Notes: a model not told the origin generated them from the letters alone. DNA of 64,000 nucleotides from CAVVPY01 sp963750295 (GCA_963750295.1 CAVVPY010000005.1:248001-312000); one strand, 5' to 3'; positions 49,315-59,352 are shown, counted from the stretch's first letter. Numbers and translations are program-made.

Positions 49315-51648
49315 CTAGCCCGACGGGCATGGAAGGTTGTGCAGCGGGCCGCAGGTGTTGCCAGGTGGCGACGGGCCGCTCGACGACGCGCTCGACGAAC
49401 TCGGCGGCGGTGAACTGCTCGACGCGCTCGACGAACTCGGCGGCGGTGAACTGCTCGACGAGAACCCGGTCGAGATGCTGAACGTCGGCGACGGTGACGC
49501 CGAGGACGACGCCGAGCTGGACGCGGACGACGACGCGGACGGGGTCGGCGTCGTCCCGGTGTCGGTACTGCTCGTGATCATCTGCTTGGTCGCCATCGGC
49601 AGGTTCGGCTTGCCGGTCAGGTAGGTGTCCATGAACAGCTTCCAGGCGCGCCCGGGCAGATCCCGGCCGTATTCGGGGCGGCCGGACGAGCTGACGATCG
49701 CGTGGGTCGAGTCGCCACTGCCGACCCACACCGCCGTGCTCACCTGCGGGGTGTAACCGACCATCCAGGCGTCACTGTTGCCCTTGTTCGCGTCGCCCTG
49801 GATGCCTTCGGTGCCCGTCTTCGCCGCCGAGACGCGCCCGCCGGCGAGCGGCACCCCCGACCAGGCCGCGATCGGCTCGAGGGTGAGCGTGACGTCGTTG
49901 GCGACCTTCGGGTCGATCGCGCGCTTGCTGTGCGCGCCGTAGTCGAAGATGACGTCACCGTTGGACGAGGTCGCCTTCGTCACGAAGTGCGCCGGGTTCA
50001 TCGTGCCGCCGTTGGCCAGCGTCGCGAACCCGACGGCCTGGTCGATCGGGTGGACGGGGAAGTCGCCGATGCCGATGCCGAAGGTCGTCACGCCGTTCGA
50101 GTTCGTCAGCGACGGCTTGCCGTTGATGGTCTTCGAGATGCCCATCGCCCGCGCGGTCGTGGCGACGTTGCTGGGACCCACCCGTTGCGCCATCTGGTCG
50201 AAAGTCGTGTTCAGCGAGTACTTCATCGCGTTCGCGACGGTGATCTGCGAACTGCTGTAGCTCAGGTCGCTCGGGTCGTTGCAGATCTTGGTGCCCTCGA
50301 TGGACACGCAATAGCTGCCGTCCACGATCGCGTTGATCGTCAACGGCACGCCGGTGATCTTCTTCTCCAGCGTCTGGCTCAGCGCCGTCGCGAGCGTGTA
50401 CGGCTTGAACGACGAGCCCGGCGACGCGAACCCGAGACTCGCCCAGTCGTAGAGGTCGCGCTTGCCGGCGTAGTTGGTCCCGTAGGGGCCGCCGTAGTAG
50501 GCGAGGACGCCGCCGGTGGCCGGATCGACCGCGACCAGGGCGTTCTTCATGTTGCGTTGAGCCTTGGTGAGCCCCTTGAACGTCTGTCGGACGGCCGACT
50601 CGGCGGCCCGTTGGGCGCGTTTGCTGATCGTCGTGCGGATCGTCAGGCCGCGCGTGTAGATGTCGTCCTCCGAGATGCCGTTCGCCTGCAGCTCGGCGAT
50701 GACCCGCTGGACGATCAGTGCCCTCGGCCCGCCGATGCCGAGCGTGGTGCCGTCGTTCTTGATCGGGACGAAGTTCGGGTACACCATCGCGTCGGCCTGG
50801 GCCTGGGTGAGGTGTTTGGTCTGGACCATGCCGTCGAGGACGTAGTGCCAGCGGGCCTTCGCCTCGCTGAGATGGACCGCCGGGTCGTAGTAGCTGGGCG
50901 CCCGCAGCAGCGCCGCCAACACCGCGCCCTGCGCCGTGGTCAGCTTGCTCACGTCCACGCCGAAGAAGGCCTCGGCGCCGGCCTGGATGCCGTAGGAGTT
51001 CCGGCCGAAGTACACGGTGTTCAGGTAGAAGCCGAGGATCTGGTCCTTGGAGTACTCGCGCGAGAGCTTGACCGCGATCGCGAGTTCGCGCATCTTGCGC
51101 GAGAGGGTCCGGGCGTCGGACAGGTAGGCGTTCTTCACGTACTGCTGGGTGATTCCCGAGCCGCCCTGCGTGTCGCCGCCGGTGAGGTCGTTGAGGGCGG
51201 CGCGCAGCGTGCCGGTGATCGAGACGCCGGGGTCGCTGTAGAAGTTGCGGTCCTCGGCCGCGAGCACGGCCCAGCGCACCTGCTGCGGCACCTGGTCGAG
51301 GGCGACGATGCTCCGGTTGACGCTGCCGATGCGCGCCATCGTGGACCCGTCGGCCCATTGGATGGTGGCGACCTGGGGTAACGGCAGCGTGTCCGGGCGG
51401 GGGACGTCGCTGAGGGTGTAGAAGAGCACGACCGCGGCGATCGTCATCGTGGCCAGGGCGCCGAGCAGCCAGGTGCCGGCGACGCCGACTCGGCGCAGGA
51501 TCCGGCGGGGACGGGTCATCGCGGCGATCCGGCGCTTCTTGGCCGCCCGCCGCCGCTTGTACCGCGCCCACAGCCGGGCAGGCAGCGACGCGTCGTCCTT
51601 CGCAGTGGGGCGGCGGCGTTGGCGGCCGAACTGAAGTTTCTCGGGCAC
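49315..51648 (-). CDS. Class A penicillin-binding protein (bifunctional glycosyltransferase/transpeptidase)
   Basis: 777 residues from GTG 51648. A basic cytoplasmic N-terminus, one helix (TWLLGALATMTIAAVVLFYT), then the GT51 domain with AAEDRNFYSDPGVSITGTLR and GGSGITQQYVKNAYL. The transpeptidase has SSFKPYTLATA (SxxK Ser nucleophile) and KTGT (AAKTGTEGIQG). A Ser/Pro-rich low-complexity tail of about 90 residues ends it. It polymerises and cross-links peptidoglycan. The gene is PonA-like and lies near the rpsF cluster as in many actinobacteria. Confidence 0.93.
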   Translation of the reverse strand: MPEKLQFGRQRRRPTAKDDASLPARLWARYKRRRAAKKRRIAAMTRPRRILRRVGVAGTWLLGALATMTIAAVVLFYTLSDVPRPDTLPLPQVATIQWADGSTMARIGSVNRSIVALDQVPQQVRWAVLAAEDRNFYSDPGVSITGTLRAALNDLTGGDTQGGSGITQQYVKNAYLSDARTLSRKMRELAIAVKLSREYSKDQILGFYLNTVYFGRNSYGIQAGAEAFFGVDVSKLTTAQGAVLAALLRAPSYYDPAVHLSEAKARWHYVLDGMVQTKHLTQAQADAMVYPNFVPIKNDGTTLGIGGPRALIVQRVIAELQANGISEDDIYTRGLTIRTTISKRAQRAAESAVRQTFKGLTKAQRNMKNALVAVDPATGGVLAYYGGPYGTNYAGKRDLYDWASLGFASPGSSFKPYTLATALSQTLEKKITGVPLTINAIVDGSYCVSIEGTKICNDPSDLSYSSSQITVANAMKYSLNTTFDQMAQRVGPSNVATTARAMGISKTINGKPSLTNSNGVTTFGIGIGDFPVHPIDQAVGFATLANGGTMNPAHFVTKATSSNGDVIFDYGAHSKRAIDPKVANDVTLTLEPIAAWSGVPLAGGRVSAAKTGTEGIQGDANKGNSDAWMVGYTPQVSTAVWVGSGDSTHAIVSSSGRPEYGRDLPGRAWKLFMDTYLTGKPNLPMATKQMITSSTDTGTTPTPSASSSASSSASSSASPSPTFSISTGFSSSSSPPPSSSSASSSSPPPSSSSASSSGPSPPGNTCGPLHNLPCPSG
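49385..49456. repeat. 36-bp tandem repeat in the PBP tail
   Basis: Two exact 36-bp units (49385-49420, 49421-49456) encode SSSPPPSSSSAS-type repeats in the low-complexity C-terminus. Exact identity at the DNA level suggests recent duplication. Confidence 0.85.
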
Positions 51649-51755
51649 GCGTCAGCAGCCCCTCGGCCCGGTCATGTCGATGTGCCCCACCGGAGCGAGG
51701 TTACGCGAGGCGCGCCCCGCCGGCCTGTCGGGCGGGGCGCGCACCCAGCGCGCTG

Positions 51756-54700
51756 TCAGTCGTCGTTGAGGATCGTTCCCTGGCCTTGACCGTCGGTGAT
51801 GGTCGCGTTGGTCGTATTGATCGGATCGATATTGACGAAGAACGTCTCATTGCTCTCGGGCACCACATCACCCTTGACCTTGACCGTGAACGTGGCCGAG
51901 GTATTGCCCACGGCGATGTTCACGCTGGCCCCGTTGCGCGGGGCGTAGTCGCCCGGCGCAACGGCCGTGCCGTTCGCTGTCCCCACGACGGCGTGCACGA
52001 GCTTGCCGGACGGTGCCGAGAGGCTGAGCGTGAACACGAAGGACGTGGTCGAGGAGTTGCCCTCGGTCGCCGACACGTCGTTGATGGTGAGGTTCGGTGG
52101 CGGGTCGTTGTTGACGATACTGGCCAGGCGCGTGCCCGTCCCGATGGTCGCGTTCGTCGGCGACAACAACTGCGCCGAGTAGTTCTCGGTGCCTTCGTAG
52201 AGCGTGTCACCGATCACCGCCACGACGAACGTCTTCGACGTCTGGCCCGGGTTGAAGCTCAGCTGCGCCGCGTTGGCGACGTAGTCGACACCCTCGCTCG
52301 CGGTACCCGGGACCGTGTGGATGATCACCGTGATCGGCAGCGAGGATGCCGCCGACAGGGTGACGGTGAACGTTTGGTTGACGGTGCCGGTGTCGGGCTC
52401 GGTCACCGGCGGCGCGGTGACGATGCTGATCGCCGGTGGCGCGTCGTTGTCCTGGATGGTTCCCGTCGCGCTGCCCTGCCCGGGCATGATGAGCGCGTTG
52501 GTCGGGTTGGACAGCGTCAGCGTCATGGTCTCGTCCGGCTCGTCCAGGGTGTCGTTGTTGATCGGCACCGAGACGGTCTGCGTCGTCTGCGAACCGGTGA
52601 AGGTCACCGTCCCCGACACGGCCGTGTAGTCAGCCGGCGCGGTCGCTGTCCCGTCGCTGCTCTGGTACGCGACCGTCACCGGTGAGAACAGCGGCGCCGA
52701 CGACAGGGTCACCGTGAAGACCAGGTTGGCGGCTCCTTCGGACGCCGAGACGTTCGCGACGGACGCGGCGGGAAGCCCGCCCTGGTTCGCGGTGCACGCC
52801 GAGAACTCGGACGTGTCGCCGAGCACGATGTCGGTCGCGGTCGCGGTGACCGAGGAACCGGCCGGTGCGGACGTGGCCATGCTCGCCTGGAACGTCACGT
52901 TGCCCGCCCCGTTGGTCGTCACGGTCGTCGAACCGAGGTAGGTCGCACCCTCGCCGTTGCCGGACGCGTCACACGCGGTGTTCGCGTAGAAGTCCAGCGC
53001 GTACTGGCGGTTCGGCCGGCTGTTCAACGACCCCGAGACCTGGGTGCCATTGGCGTTGGACGCCGACGTGGACAGGACGGGGTAGTTCTGCAACCGGTTG
53101 CCCCCGAGGTCGGGGTCGCCCGGGTCGTTCAGGGTGACACCGTCCTGGTTCAGGTCGATGCCGAGCGCACCGTTGGCCGTGATGGAGTTCCCCCGGATCT
53201 GGTTGCTTCGCCCGTTGACGATGACAGCGGCATCGGCGTTGTTGGCGATGATGTTGCCCTCGCCGGCCCCGGTCCCGCCGACCTGGTTGTCGTTGCTGTT
53301 CGCGTCGAGGTAGACGCCGGCCCAGTTGTTGGGCAGGGAACCGCCGGTCGAGCCGACCCCGATCCGGTTGCCCAGGATCGTGTTGTCGTCCCCGTCGCCC
53401 AGATAGATCCCCGCCTCGCAGCAGCCGAGACCGCTGGCGACGATGACGTTGCGCGCGCCCGGTGCGCTTCCGCCGACTGCCATCCGCGCGGTCCCGATCA
53501 GGTAGATGCCGGTCAGGCCATTGTCGAGCGCGACGGTGCCGGACTGGTCGGTGCCTATCAGGTTGCCCTGGATCGCGCCATGGTCGGAATAGGCGAACTC
53601 GACCCCGTACGCGTCATTACCGGAAATGAGGTTGCCCGCGCCCGGCTTGCCGAACTGTGTCTCGCTCGCACTCGAGAAATACACGCCGATGTAGTTCCCG
53701 CGGTCCAATGTGCCGCCGGAGTCGGTCCCGATCTTGTTGTTGGTGACGACGACGCCGTCGGTCTGGTCTGCGTACAGGCCGTAGGAGCTGCCATTGCTGA
53801 TCGTGTTGGCGTCGATGGTCGCGTTGGTGGTGGCGTAGAGCGAGAGGCCCACCGAACTGGTGCCGAGAGGGGAGCTGCCGTTGGCCGCCAGGCCAATGGT
53901 GTTGGCCGCGATCACCGCATCGATGCCGTAGTCGAAGCGCGCCTGGTCCCCGTTGGTGAGAACGCTGTTGCCGGCGATGACGTTGTGGTCGAGGGTGAAG
54001 CCGTCGGAGTTGTACACATAGAGGCCCCCATAGCCGTTCCCGACCGCGCTCGTCCCCGTGATGTCCGTGCCGACGTAGTTCCCCTGGACCGTCGACGGCA
54101 GCGTCGGTCCGGACAGCTCGACGCCCTCCTGGCCGTTGCCGGAGACGACGTTGCGGCTGGCCGCCGTCGGACCCCCCACCACCAGTTTCGTGGTTGCGCC
54201 GTAGGCGTAGATGCCCGCAGTGCCGTTGTTGGGGACTGCCGCAGCCCCGGTCGCGTTGAGGCCGACAATGTTGCCGAGAATTGTGGTGTCACCGGCCGAG
54301 ATGTCGACGCCGTTGTTCGAGTTACCGGAAATCACGTTGCCCGCACCGCTGGCGGTGCCGCCGATGACGGTGCCGGTCGGGTCCGTCCCGCCCCCGTTGT
54401 TGATCACGATGCCGTACCCGTTCGCGAGCGTGGCCGAGCCGGCGGCATTGGTGCCGATGTAGTTGCCCTTCACCACGTTGCCGCCGGCCGATCCGGCCGA
54501 CGTCGTGATCTGGACGCCGTAAGCGGAGTTGTTGGAGATGACGTTCCGGTCGGCGGGCGTCGTCCCACCGATGGTGTTTCCCGACCCGTCCGTGATGAGC
54601 ACACCGACCTGATCGCTGCACGAAACGCCAGAGGCGCAGTTGAGCGCGTTCGCCGCAGTCGAGCCGATGTAGTTTCCGGCCACGACGTTGCTGTTCGACG

Positions 54701-55205
54701 AGAGCCGAATTCCGGCCGACGCCATGCGGTCGATCTCGAGGCCCTTGATCGTCGTCCCGTCGCCGCCGGGCTGAACGTCGAAGCCGAACTGGACGCCGGT
54801 CGTGTTCGAGGCGCCGTCGACACGCACGATGGTGGCACCGCTCGGGTTGTAACCGGGCAGCGAGGTGCCGTTGATCAGGACCGGGCTGGTGATCGCGGGC
54901 AGGGCGCTCGCCGTCAGCGTGACCCGGAACGGTGAGGCGAGGCTGAAGGTGATCGTGTCCGCGCCGGCGTTGCCGTTCGCCTCCTGGATCGCGCCGCGCA
55001 GCGTGCACTGCAACCCGGCCGCGGCACTCGTGTCGCAGTTGCCGTCGATGAACGTGTCCGAGGCATTGCCGGCCGTGTTGACATCGAAGGTCAGCGGTGC
55101 CGCGAACGCGGTGCCGGTGAGCGGGCCGACCAGCAGCCCGACGGTCGTGATCGCGACAATTCCTGCCGATTTCCAGACACGACGAAAAGGAACGGACACT
55201 GTCAT
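51756..55205 (-). CDS. Large secreted protein: CSLREA-like region, parallel beta-helix repeats and three Calx-beta domains
   Basis: ATG 55205, with GGAGGG upstream, gives 1149 residues. A signal peptide (VAITTVGLLVGPLTGTAFAA) is cleaved before a short CSLREA-like segment (CTLRGAIQEANGNAGAD). Residues about 130-780 are right-handed beta-helix repeats with many copies of NVISGNGQEGVELSG-type rungs. Three Calx-beta domains follow, each ending in a TI-NDD or similar. It is probably an exported polysaccharide-binding or adhesive protein; enzyme activity cannot be excluded. No anchor or sorting signal is present. Confidence 0.82.
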   Translation of the reverse strand: MTVSVPFRRVWKSAGIVAITTVGLLVGPLTGTAFAAPLTFDVNTAGNASDTFIDGNCDTSAAAGLQCTLRGAIQEANGNAGADTITFSLASPFRVTLTASALPAITSPVLINGTSLPGYNPSGATIVRVDGASNTTGVQFGFDVQPGGDGTTIKGLEIDRMASAGIRLSSNSNVVAGNYIGSTAANALNCASGVSCSDQVGVLITDGSGNTIGGTTPADRNVISNNSAYGVQITTSAGSAGGNVVKGNYIGTNAAGSATLANGYGIVINNGGGTDPTGTVIGGTASGAGNVISGNSNNGVDISAGDTTILGNIVGLNATGAAAVPNNGTAGIYAYGATTKLVVGGPTAASRNVVSGNGQEGVELSGPTLPSTVQGNYVGTDITGTSAVGNGYGGLYVYNSDGFTLDHNVIAGNSVLTNGDQARFDYGIDAVIAANTIGLAANGSSPLGTSSVGLSLYATTNATIDANTISNGSSYGLYADQTDGVVVTNNKIGTDSGGTLDRGNYIGVYFSSASETQFGKPGAGNLISGNDAYGVEFAYSDHGAIQGNLIGTDQSGTVALDNGLTGIYLIGTARMAVGGSAPGARNVIVASGLGCCEAGIYLGDGDDNTILGNRIGVGSTGGSLPNNWAGVYLDANSNDNQVGGTGAGEGNIIANNADAAVIVNGRSNQIRGNSITANGALGIDLNQDGVTLNDPGDPDLGGNRLQNYPVLSTSASNANGTQVSGSLNSRPNRQYALDFYANTACDASGNGEGATYLGSTTVTTNGAGNVTFQASMATSAPAGSSVTATATDIVLGDTSEFSACTANQGGLPAASVANVSASEGAANLVFTVTLSSAPLFSPVTVAYQSSDGTATAPADYTAVSGTVTFTGSQTTQTVSVPINNDTLDEPDETMTLTLSNPTNALIMPGQGSATGTIQDNDAPPAISIVTAPPVTEPDTGTVNQTFTVTLSAASSLPITVIIHTVPGTASEGVDYVANAAQLSFNPGQTSKTFVVAVIGDTLYEGTENYSAQLLSPTNATIGTGTRLASIVNNDPPPNLTINDVSATEGNSSTTSFVFTLSLSAPSGKLVHAVVGTANGTAVAPGDYAPRNGASVNIAVGNTSATFTVKVKGDVVPESNETFFVNIDPINTTNATITDGQGQGTILNDD

Positions 55206-55469
55206 GGGGGTATTCCCTCCTCGAGCAGGACCGCGATTTCGACCCGCTGTTGGCGGGAGAGTATGTGTCCCGATCATCGCAGTCAATGGGGCCGATGTAC
55301 GTGGTGTCAGAAGCTGCCATGATCGTCACGATGATCAACAAATCGGGCGAATAGCGACACCGCGCGACTAATGGGCGCTATTTGCCACTCGCCTTTTCAC
55401 CGCTTGCAAGCATTGACATATTTCGTCGGCTGCAAAGGTCGGTGCTAATCAATTCCTGCCCCGGGCGGA
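55206..55469. other. 264-bp intergenic region, partly AT-rich
   Basis: Between the large secreted protein gene (reading left) and the end of the Fe-S oxidoreductase gene. It contains relatively AT-rich stretches (CATTGACATATTTCG and CGATGATCAACAAATCGG), unusual for this genome, and should hold the secreted-protein promoter. TTGACA-like TTGACATAT near 55412 reads on the plus strand, away from it. No gene seen. Confidence 0.5.
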
Positions 55470-57771
55470 TCAGTCGACGTCGGCGGGCTCGGGCGCTGGT
55501 TGCGGTGCACGCGTGGGCGGGCCGCCGAGGGACTGCTGCAGGATCTGCGCGACGTCGAGCACCTGCACGTCCTCGCGTGCCTCGCCGGCGGCGATCTTCT
55601 GGGTGACCGCGTCGGACAGCATGACCATGCAGAACGGGCAGCTGGTGCTGATCAGGTCGGGATCGAGCCCGAGCGCCTCTTCGGTGCGCTCGACGTTGAT
55701 CCGCTTGCCGATCTTCTCTTCCATCCAGAACCGGGCACCGCCGGCGCCGCAGCAGAACCCGCGGTCCTTGCAGCGGTGCATCTCCTGCGACTTCAGCTGC
55801 GGGATCGCGGCAAGCACCTCGCGCGGGGGTGTGTAGACCTTGTTGTGCCGGCCCAGGTAGCACGGGTCGTGGTAGGTGATGTTCTTGTCGACCGGCTCGA
55901 TCGGCGTCAACCGCCCGTCCGCGACGAGCTTGGCGAGCAGTTGCGTGTGGTGGACGACCTCGAAGTGCCCGCCGAGTTGCGGGTACTCGTTGGCCAGCGA
56001 GTTGAAGCAGTGCGGGCAGGTCGCCACGATCTTCAGCGGCTCGGCGCGCGTGATCGAGTTCAGCGTCTCGACGTTCTGCATGCCGAGCATCTGGAACAGG
56101 AACTCGTTGCCCAGCCGGCGCGCCGGGTCGCCCGTGCAGGTCTCACCCGAACCGAGCACCGCGAACTCGACGCCGGCCACGTGCAGCAGTTCGGCGAAGG
56201 CCCGGGTGACCTTCTTCGACCGGTCCTCCAGCGCACCGGCGCAGCCGACCCAGAACAGGTAGTCGACGTCGGCGTCGAGCTTCGTCCCCGGCTCGGCCCG
56301 CCGCACGTCGAAGGACAGCGCCTCGGTCCACTCGTCGCGGCCCTTGTCGGCCATGCCCCACGGATTGCCCTTGTTCTCGAGGTTGCGCAGCATCACGCCG
56401 GCCTCGGACGGGAACGCCGACTCGATCAGCACCTGGTAGCGCCGCATGTCGACGATGTGGTCGATGTGCTCGATGTCGACGGGGCACTGCTCGACACACG
56501 CGCCGCAGGTCGTGCACGACCACAACACGTCCGGGTCGATCACGCCGCCGGCGGCGAGATCACCGACGAGTGGACGGGTGGCCTGGTCCGGGCCGGATCC
56601 CTCGATGCGCGCGAAACCGGACTCGGGGATGTGCCCCGCCTTGCCCTCGACGGTCGCGTCGGTGGGGATCTGCATGCCGCCGATCAGGTACGGCGCCTTC
56701 GCGAACAGGTGATCGCGCAGGTCCATGATCAGCAGCTTGGGTGAGAGCGGCTTGTCGGTGTTCCACGCCGGACACTGCGACTGGCAGCGACCGCACTCGG
56801 TGCAGGTGGCGAAATCGAGGTAGCCCTTCCAGGTGAAGTCCTCGATCTTGCCCTTGCCGAACACGGTGTCCTCGGACAGGTTCTCGACGTCGGCGAAGTC
56901 GATCGGCAGGCCGCTGTCGTCGGTGACCGGCAGCAGCGGGCCGAGCCCGTCCGGCTCGCGCTTGGTCAGCACGTTCAGCGGCGCGGTAGCGATGTGCAGG
57001 TGCTTGGAGTAGGTCACCAGGATGGTGAAGCCGAAGATGACGGCCATCTGCCCGAGCAGGAAGAACGTCTCGATGCCCTGGTTGTAGGCGCCGGTGCCGA
57101 GCAGTTTCGCCACCGCGTAGGACGCGAACGGTGCTTTCGACTCGCCCCACGGGAAGTGCCCGGTGTTGTACTGCGCGCCGCGATAGAGCAGCAAGCGTGA
57201 TGACGACCAGACCGATCATCGCGAGCACGGCCCAGGCGGGACCGGTGTGCGAGCCGTAGAAGCGACTGGCCCGCTGCTTGCGCTCGGGCGCGTTGCGAAG
57301 CCGGTTGATCGAGAACCACACGATCGCAAGCAGGACGGCGACGGCGAAGAAGTCCTCGGCGAAGCCGAGCACCCGCGAGTGGCCGATGATCGGGAAGGCG
57401 AAGTCCTGGCTGATCACGAGCGCACCGAAAGCTTCGACGATCGTCAGGCCCAGGATGATGAAGCCCCAGAAGGTGAAGAAGTGCGCGATGCCCGGCGCAT
57501 TCCACTTGAGCAGCTTCTTCTGGCCGAGGACCTCGACGACCTGGGCCTTCGCGCGCTGCTGGATGTTGTCGGTGCGGCCCAGCACGGGTCGTCCCGACCG
57601 GATCAGCTTGATCAGCCAGGCGATCCGCCGTCCGGCGACCGCCGCGGTGACCAGGAGCATGCCCAGGGTCAGGACGATCCGCAGCGCTCCCGGGCCGGTG
57701 TATTCCCAGTCGAAAATCACGCCGTACGCGATCGGGTGCGCGGTTGAGGCGGCGAGAGCGCTCAGCGCCAC
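55470..57771 (-). pseudogene. Membrane Fe-S oxidoreductase (HdrD/Rv0338c-like) gene with a single-base frameshift
   Basis: The first 192 codons (from 57771) encode an N-terminal NarI-like membrane region with four to five helices. At MIGLVVIT the frame breaks, and the rest resumes as LLLYRGAQYNTGHFPWGESK in another frame, continuing for 574 residues: CTECGRCQSQCP and CTTCGACVEQCP for two [4Fe-4S] clusters, then the CCG-type blocks ATCPHCFNSLANEYP and GFCCGAGGARFWMEEK. Deleting one base at about 57195 gives an intact protein of about 766 residues. Such proteins move electrons to or from a thiol/quinone partner. The otherwise perfect sequence suggests a recent mutation or sequencing error. Confidence 0.82.
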
Positions 57772-57821
57772 GTGGTCGTCTCCTGTCGTGCGGCTGTCGG
57801 TGAGATGAGACTATTCGGTAC

Positions 57822-57833
57822 TACTGGCCGGTA
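57822..57833. promoter_or_regulatory. Near-palindromic operator candidate upstream of the Fe-S oxidoreductase
   Basis: TACTGGCCGGTA is close to self-complementary (one mismatched pair), within a longer symmetric stretch containing GGCCGGTAACC and CCGGCTGGCC. It sits 50 bp before the Fe-S oxidoreductase start and about 85 bp before the divergent coiled-coil protein gene. This shape fits a TetR-type repressor site. No cognate regulator is in the window. Confidence 0.35.
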
Positions 57834-57917
57834 ACCAACCGGCTGGCCGGGGGAGTGGCCCGATGCACCACGGCGGGTCTGCTCCCGGCGCGCACTGGGG
57901 ACGGGTAGGAATCTCTC

Positions 57918-58460
57918 GTGGCACAAGGCACTCGCGGAACAGGCGACGCTGCCCCCCGGGGTGCGCGTTCCGGTCGCGGTTCGCGCGTTCCCGCAGCGGT
58001 GGGCTCGATCCCGGTCGTCGGCGGGCTGGTGCGCCAGGCCGACAGTCAGGCGCGCTGGCTGCAGGAGGTGCTGGAGCAGAACGCCCGCCTGGTCGGCCAG
58101 TTGCCGGCAACGCTGAAGGCCTTCAACGACACGCTCCAGCGGTTCAACGACACGGTCGGCCGGCTCGACCGCATGGTGGAGCGGGTCGAAGTCATCGGCG
58201 GGCAGCTGCTCGGCCCGCTGGAGGACCTGGCCCCGCGGCTGGAGCGAGTGCGCGACCTGCCCGAGCTGATCGACACCCTGCGTAAAGAGGCCATTCCCGC
58301 GCTGCGCGCGGCCACCGACACCCGCAGCCAGGTCGCGGTCTTGCAGGCGACGCTCGACCGGATGCTCGAGTTGATAGCAGACCTGCCCGGGGGCGGCCTG
58401 GTCCGCCGGCTCACCAACCCGGCCGCCGGGCCGCGCCCGAAGCCGCCGACGACCGGCTGA
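57918..58460 (+). CDS. Hypothetical coiled-coil protein
   Basis: 180 residues from GTG 57918, with AGGA upstream. The basic N-terminus (residues 1-25) leads to a helical stretch VVGGLVRQADSQARWLQEVL and a long amphipathic helix with heptad-like repeats through residue 130 (RFNDTVGRLDRMVERVEVIG, LEDLAPRLERVRDLPEL). The tail is Pro/Arg-rich. Homologues seem common in actinobacteria with no assigned function. It may be a polymer-granule or membrane-surface protein (speculative). Divergent from the Fe-S oxidoreductase. Confidence 0.6.
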   Translation: MAQGTRGTGDAAPRGARSGRGSRVPAAVGSIPVVGGLVRQADSQARWLQEVLEQNARLVGQLPATLKAFNDTLQRFNDTVGRLDRMVERVEVIGGQLLGPLEDLAPRLERVRDLPELIDTLRKEAIPALRAATDTRSQVAVLQATLDRMLELIADLPGGGLVRRLTNPAAGPRPKPPTTG

Positions 58461-58596
58461 GACGGCCGGTCACGAAGGCGTGTCGAATTACCGCTCGCCG
58501 CACCGCTGTCAGACACCCGTGGTTCGATGAGGGTGTTGCCGTGCAATGGCAACCAGGTGCTATTGCGTGGAACATCGCCATCCGGTGGAGGGACGA

Positions 58597-59352
58597 GTGC
58601 CCGACCTGGCGCAGGGCGGAACGACCCGCACGGTCGAGCGCGCGCTCGACCTGCTGGCCGAGGTGTGCACGGCCGGCGCGATCACGCTCTCGGAGTGCGC
58701 CCGGCGCACCCAGCTGCCCCCGAGCACGGCCCTGCGCCTGCTGCGCACCCTCGAGGGCGTCGGCTACGTCACCCGCTCGGCTGACGGGTCGTTCGGTCCC
58801 GGCACCCGGGTGGTCCAACTCGGCGCGCTTGCACTCGGTCGGCAGTCGCTCGTCCGGTGGGCCCAGCCGGCGTTGCAGCGCATCGTCGAGCAGACCGGTG
58901 AGTCGGCCTACCTGGTCATCGGCGGCCCCGGCGACACCGCGCTCTACCTCGCGATGGTCGAGGGGACGCACGCGATCCGGCACACCAGTTGGGTCGGCCG
59001 GGCCATCGACCGCGAAGATCTGGCCGTCAGCCGGGCCCTGGCCGGTGCCGTCCCCGCCGCCGGCTACGTGGCCGAGCGCGACCGCATCGAGCCCGCGGTC
59101 ACGGCCATCGCCGCCCCGATCCGGTGGGCGGCCGGTGTCGTCGGCGCGCTGAACCTGCTCGGCCCGACCTACCGCATCGACGAGGCGACCATGCACGGCT
59201 ACGGCGAGATCGTCGCCCGCGAGGCTGCCGCGCTCGCGGTGCGCTTCGCTGCCGTGCCCGCGGATGCCGTGCCGAACACCGTGCCGAACACCGTGCCGAA
59301 CACCGTGCCGAACAGCGTGCCCCCGAACACCGTGCTGCAGGAGGTCCCGTGA
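58597..59352 (+). CDS. IclR-family transcriptional regulator
   Basis: GTG 58597 has GGAGGG nine bases ahead, giving 251 residues. The N-terminal winged helix is RTVERALDLLAEVCTAGAIT and LPPSTALRLLRTLEGVGYVT. The effector domain follows. The C-terminus contains a VPNT repeat tail absent from other IclR proteins. Its stop overlaps the ABC-transporter ATPase start (GTGA), an unusual coupling that suggests it regulates this transporter in response to its substrate (inference). Confidence 0.85.
   Translation: MPDLAQGGTTRTVERALDLLAEVCTAGAITLSECARRTQLPPSTALRLLRTLEGVGYVTRSADGSFGPGTRVVQLGALALGRQSLVRWAQPALQRIVEQTGESAYLVIGGPGDTALYLAMVEGTHAIRHTSWVGRAIDREDLAVSRALAGAVPAAGYVAERDRIEPAVTAIAAPIRWAAGVVGALNLLGPTYRIDEATMHGYGEIVAREAAALAVRFAAVPADAVPNTVPNTVPNTVPNSVPPNTVLQEVP
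59269..59316. repeat. 12-bp tandem repeat coding VPNT in the IclR tail
   Basis: GTGCCGAACACC occurs three times and GTGCCGAACAGC once in exact tandem (59269-59316), giving VPNT x3 and VPNS near the C-terminus. Copy number may vary without shifting the frame. Confidence 0.85.

Noticed and set aside
49315..51648. Plus-strand gene from the repeats in the PBP tail (LDELGGGELLDA pattern)
   Set aside because: It is the reverse-strand reading of the Ser/Pro repeat in a clear penicillin-binding protein.
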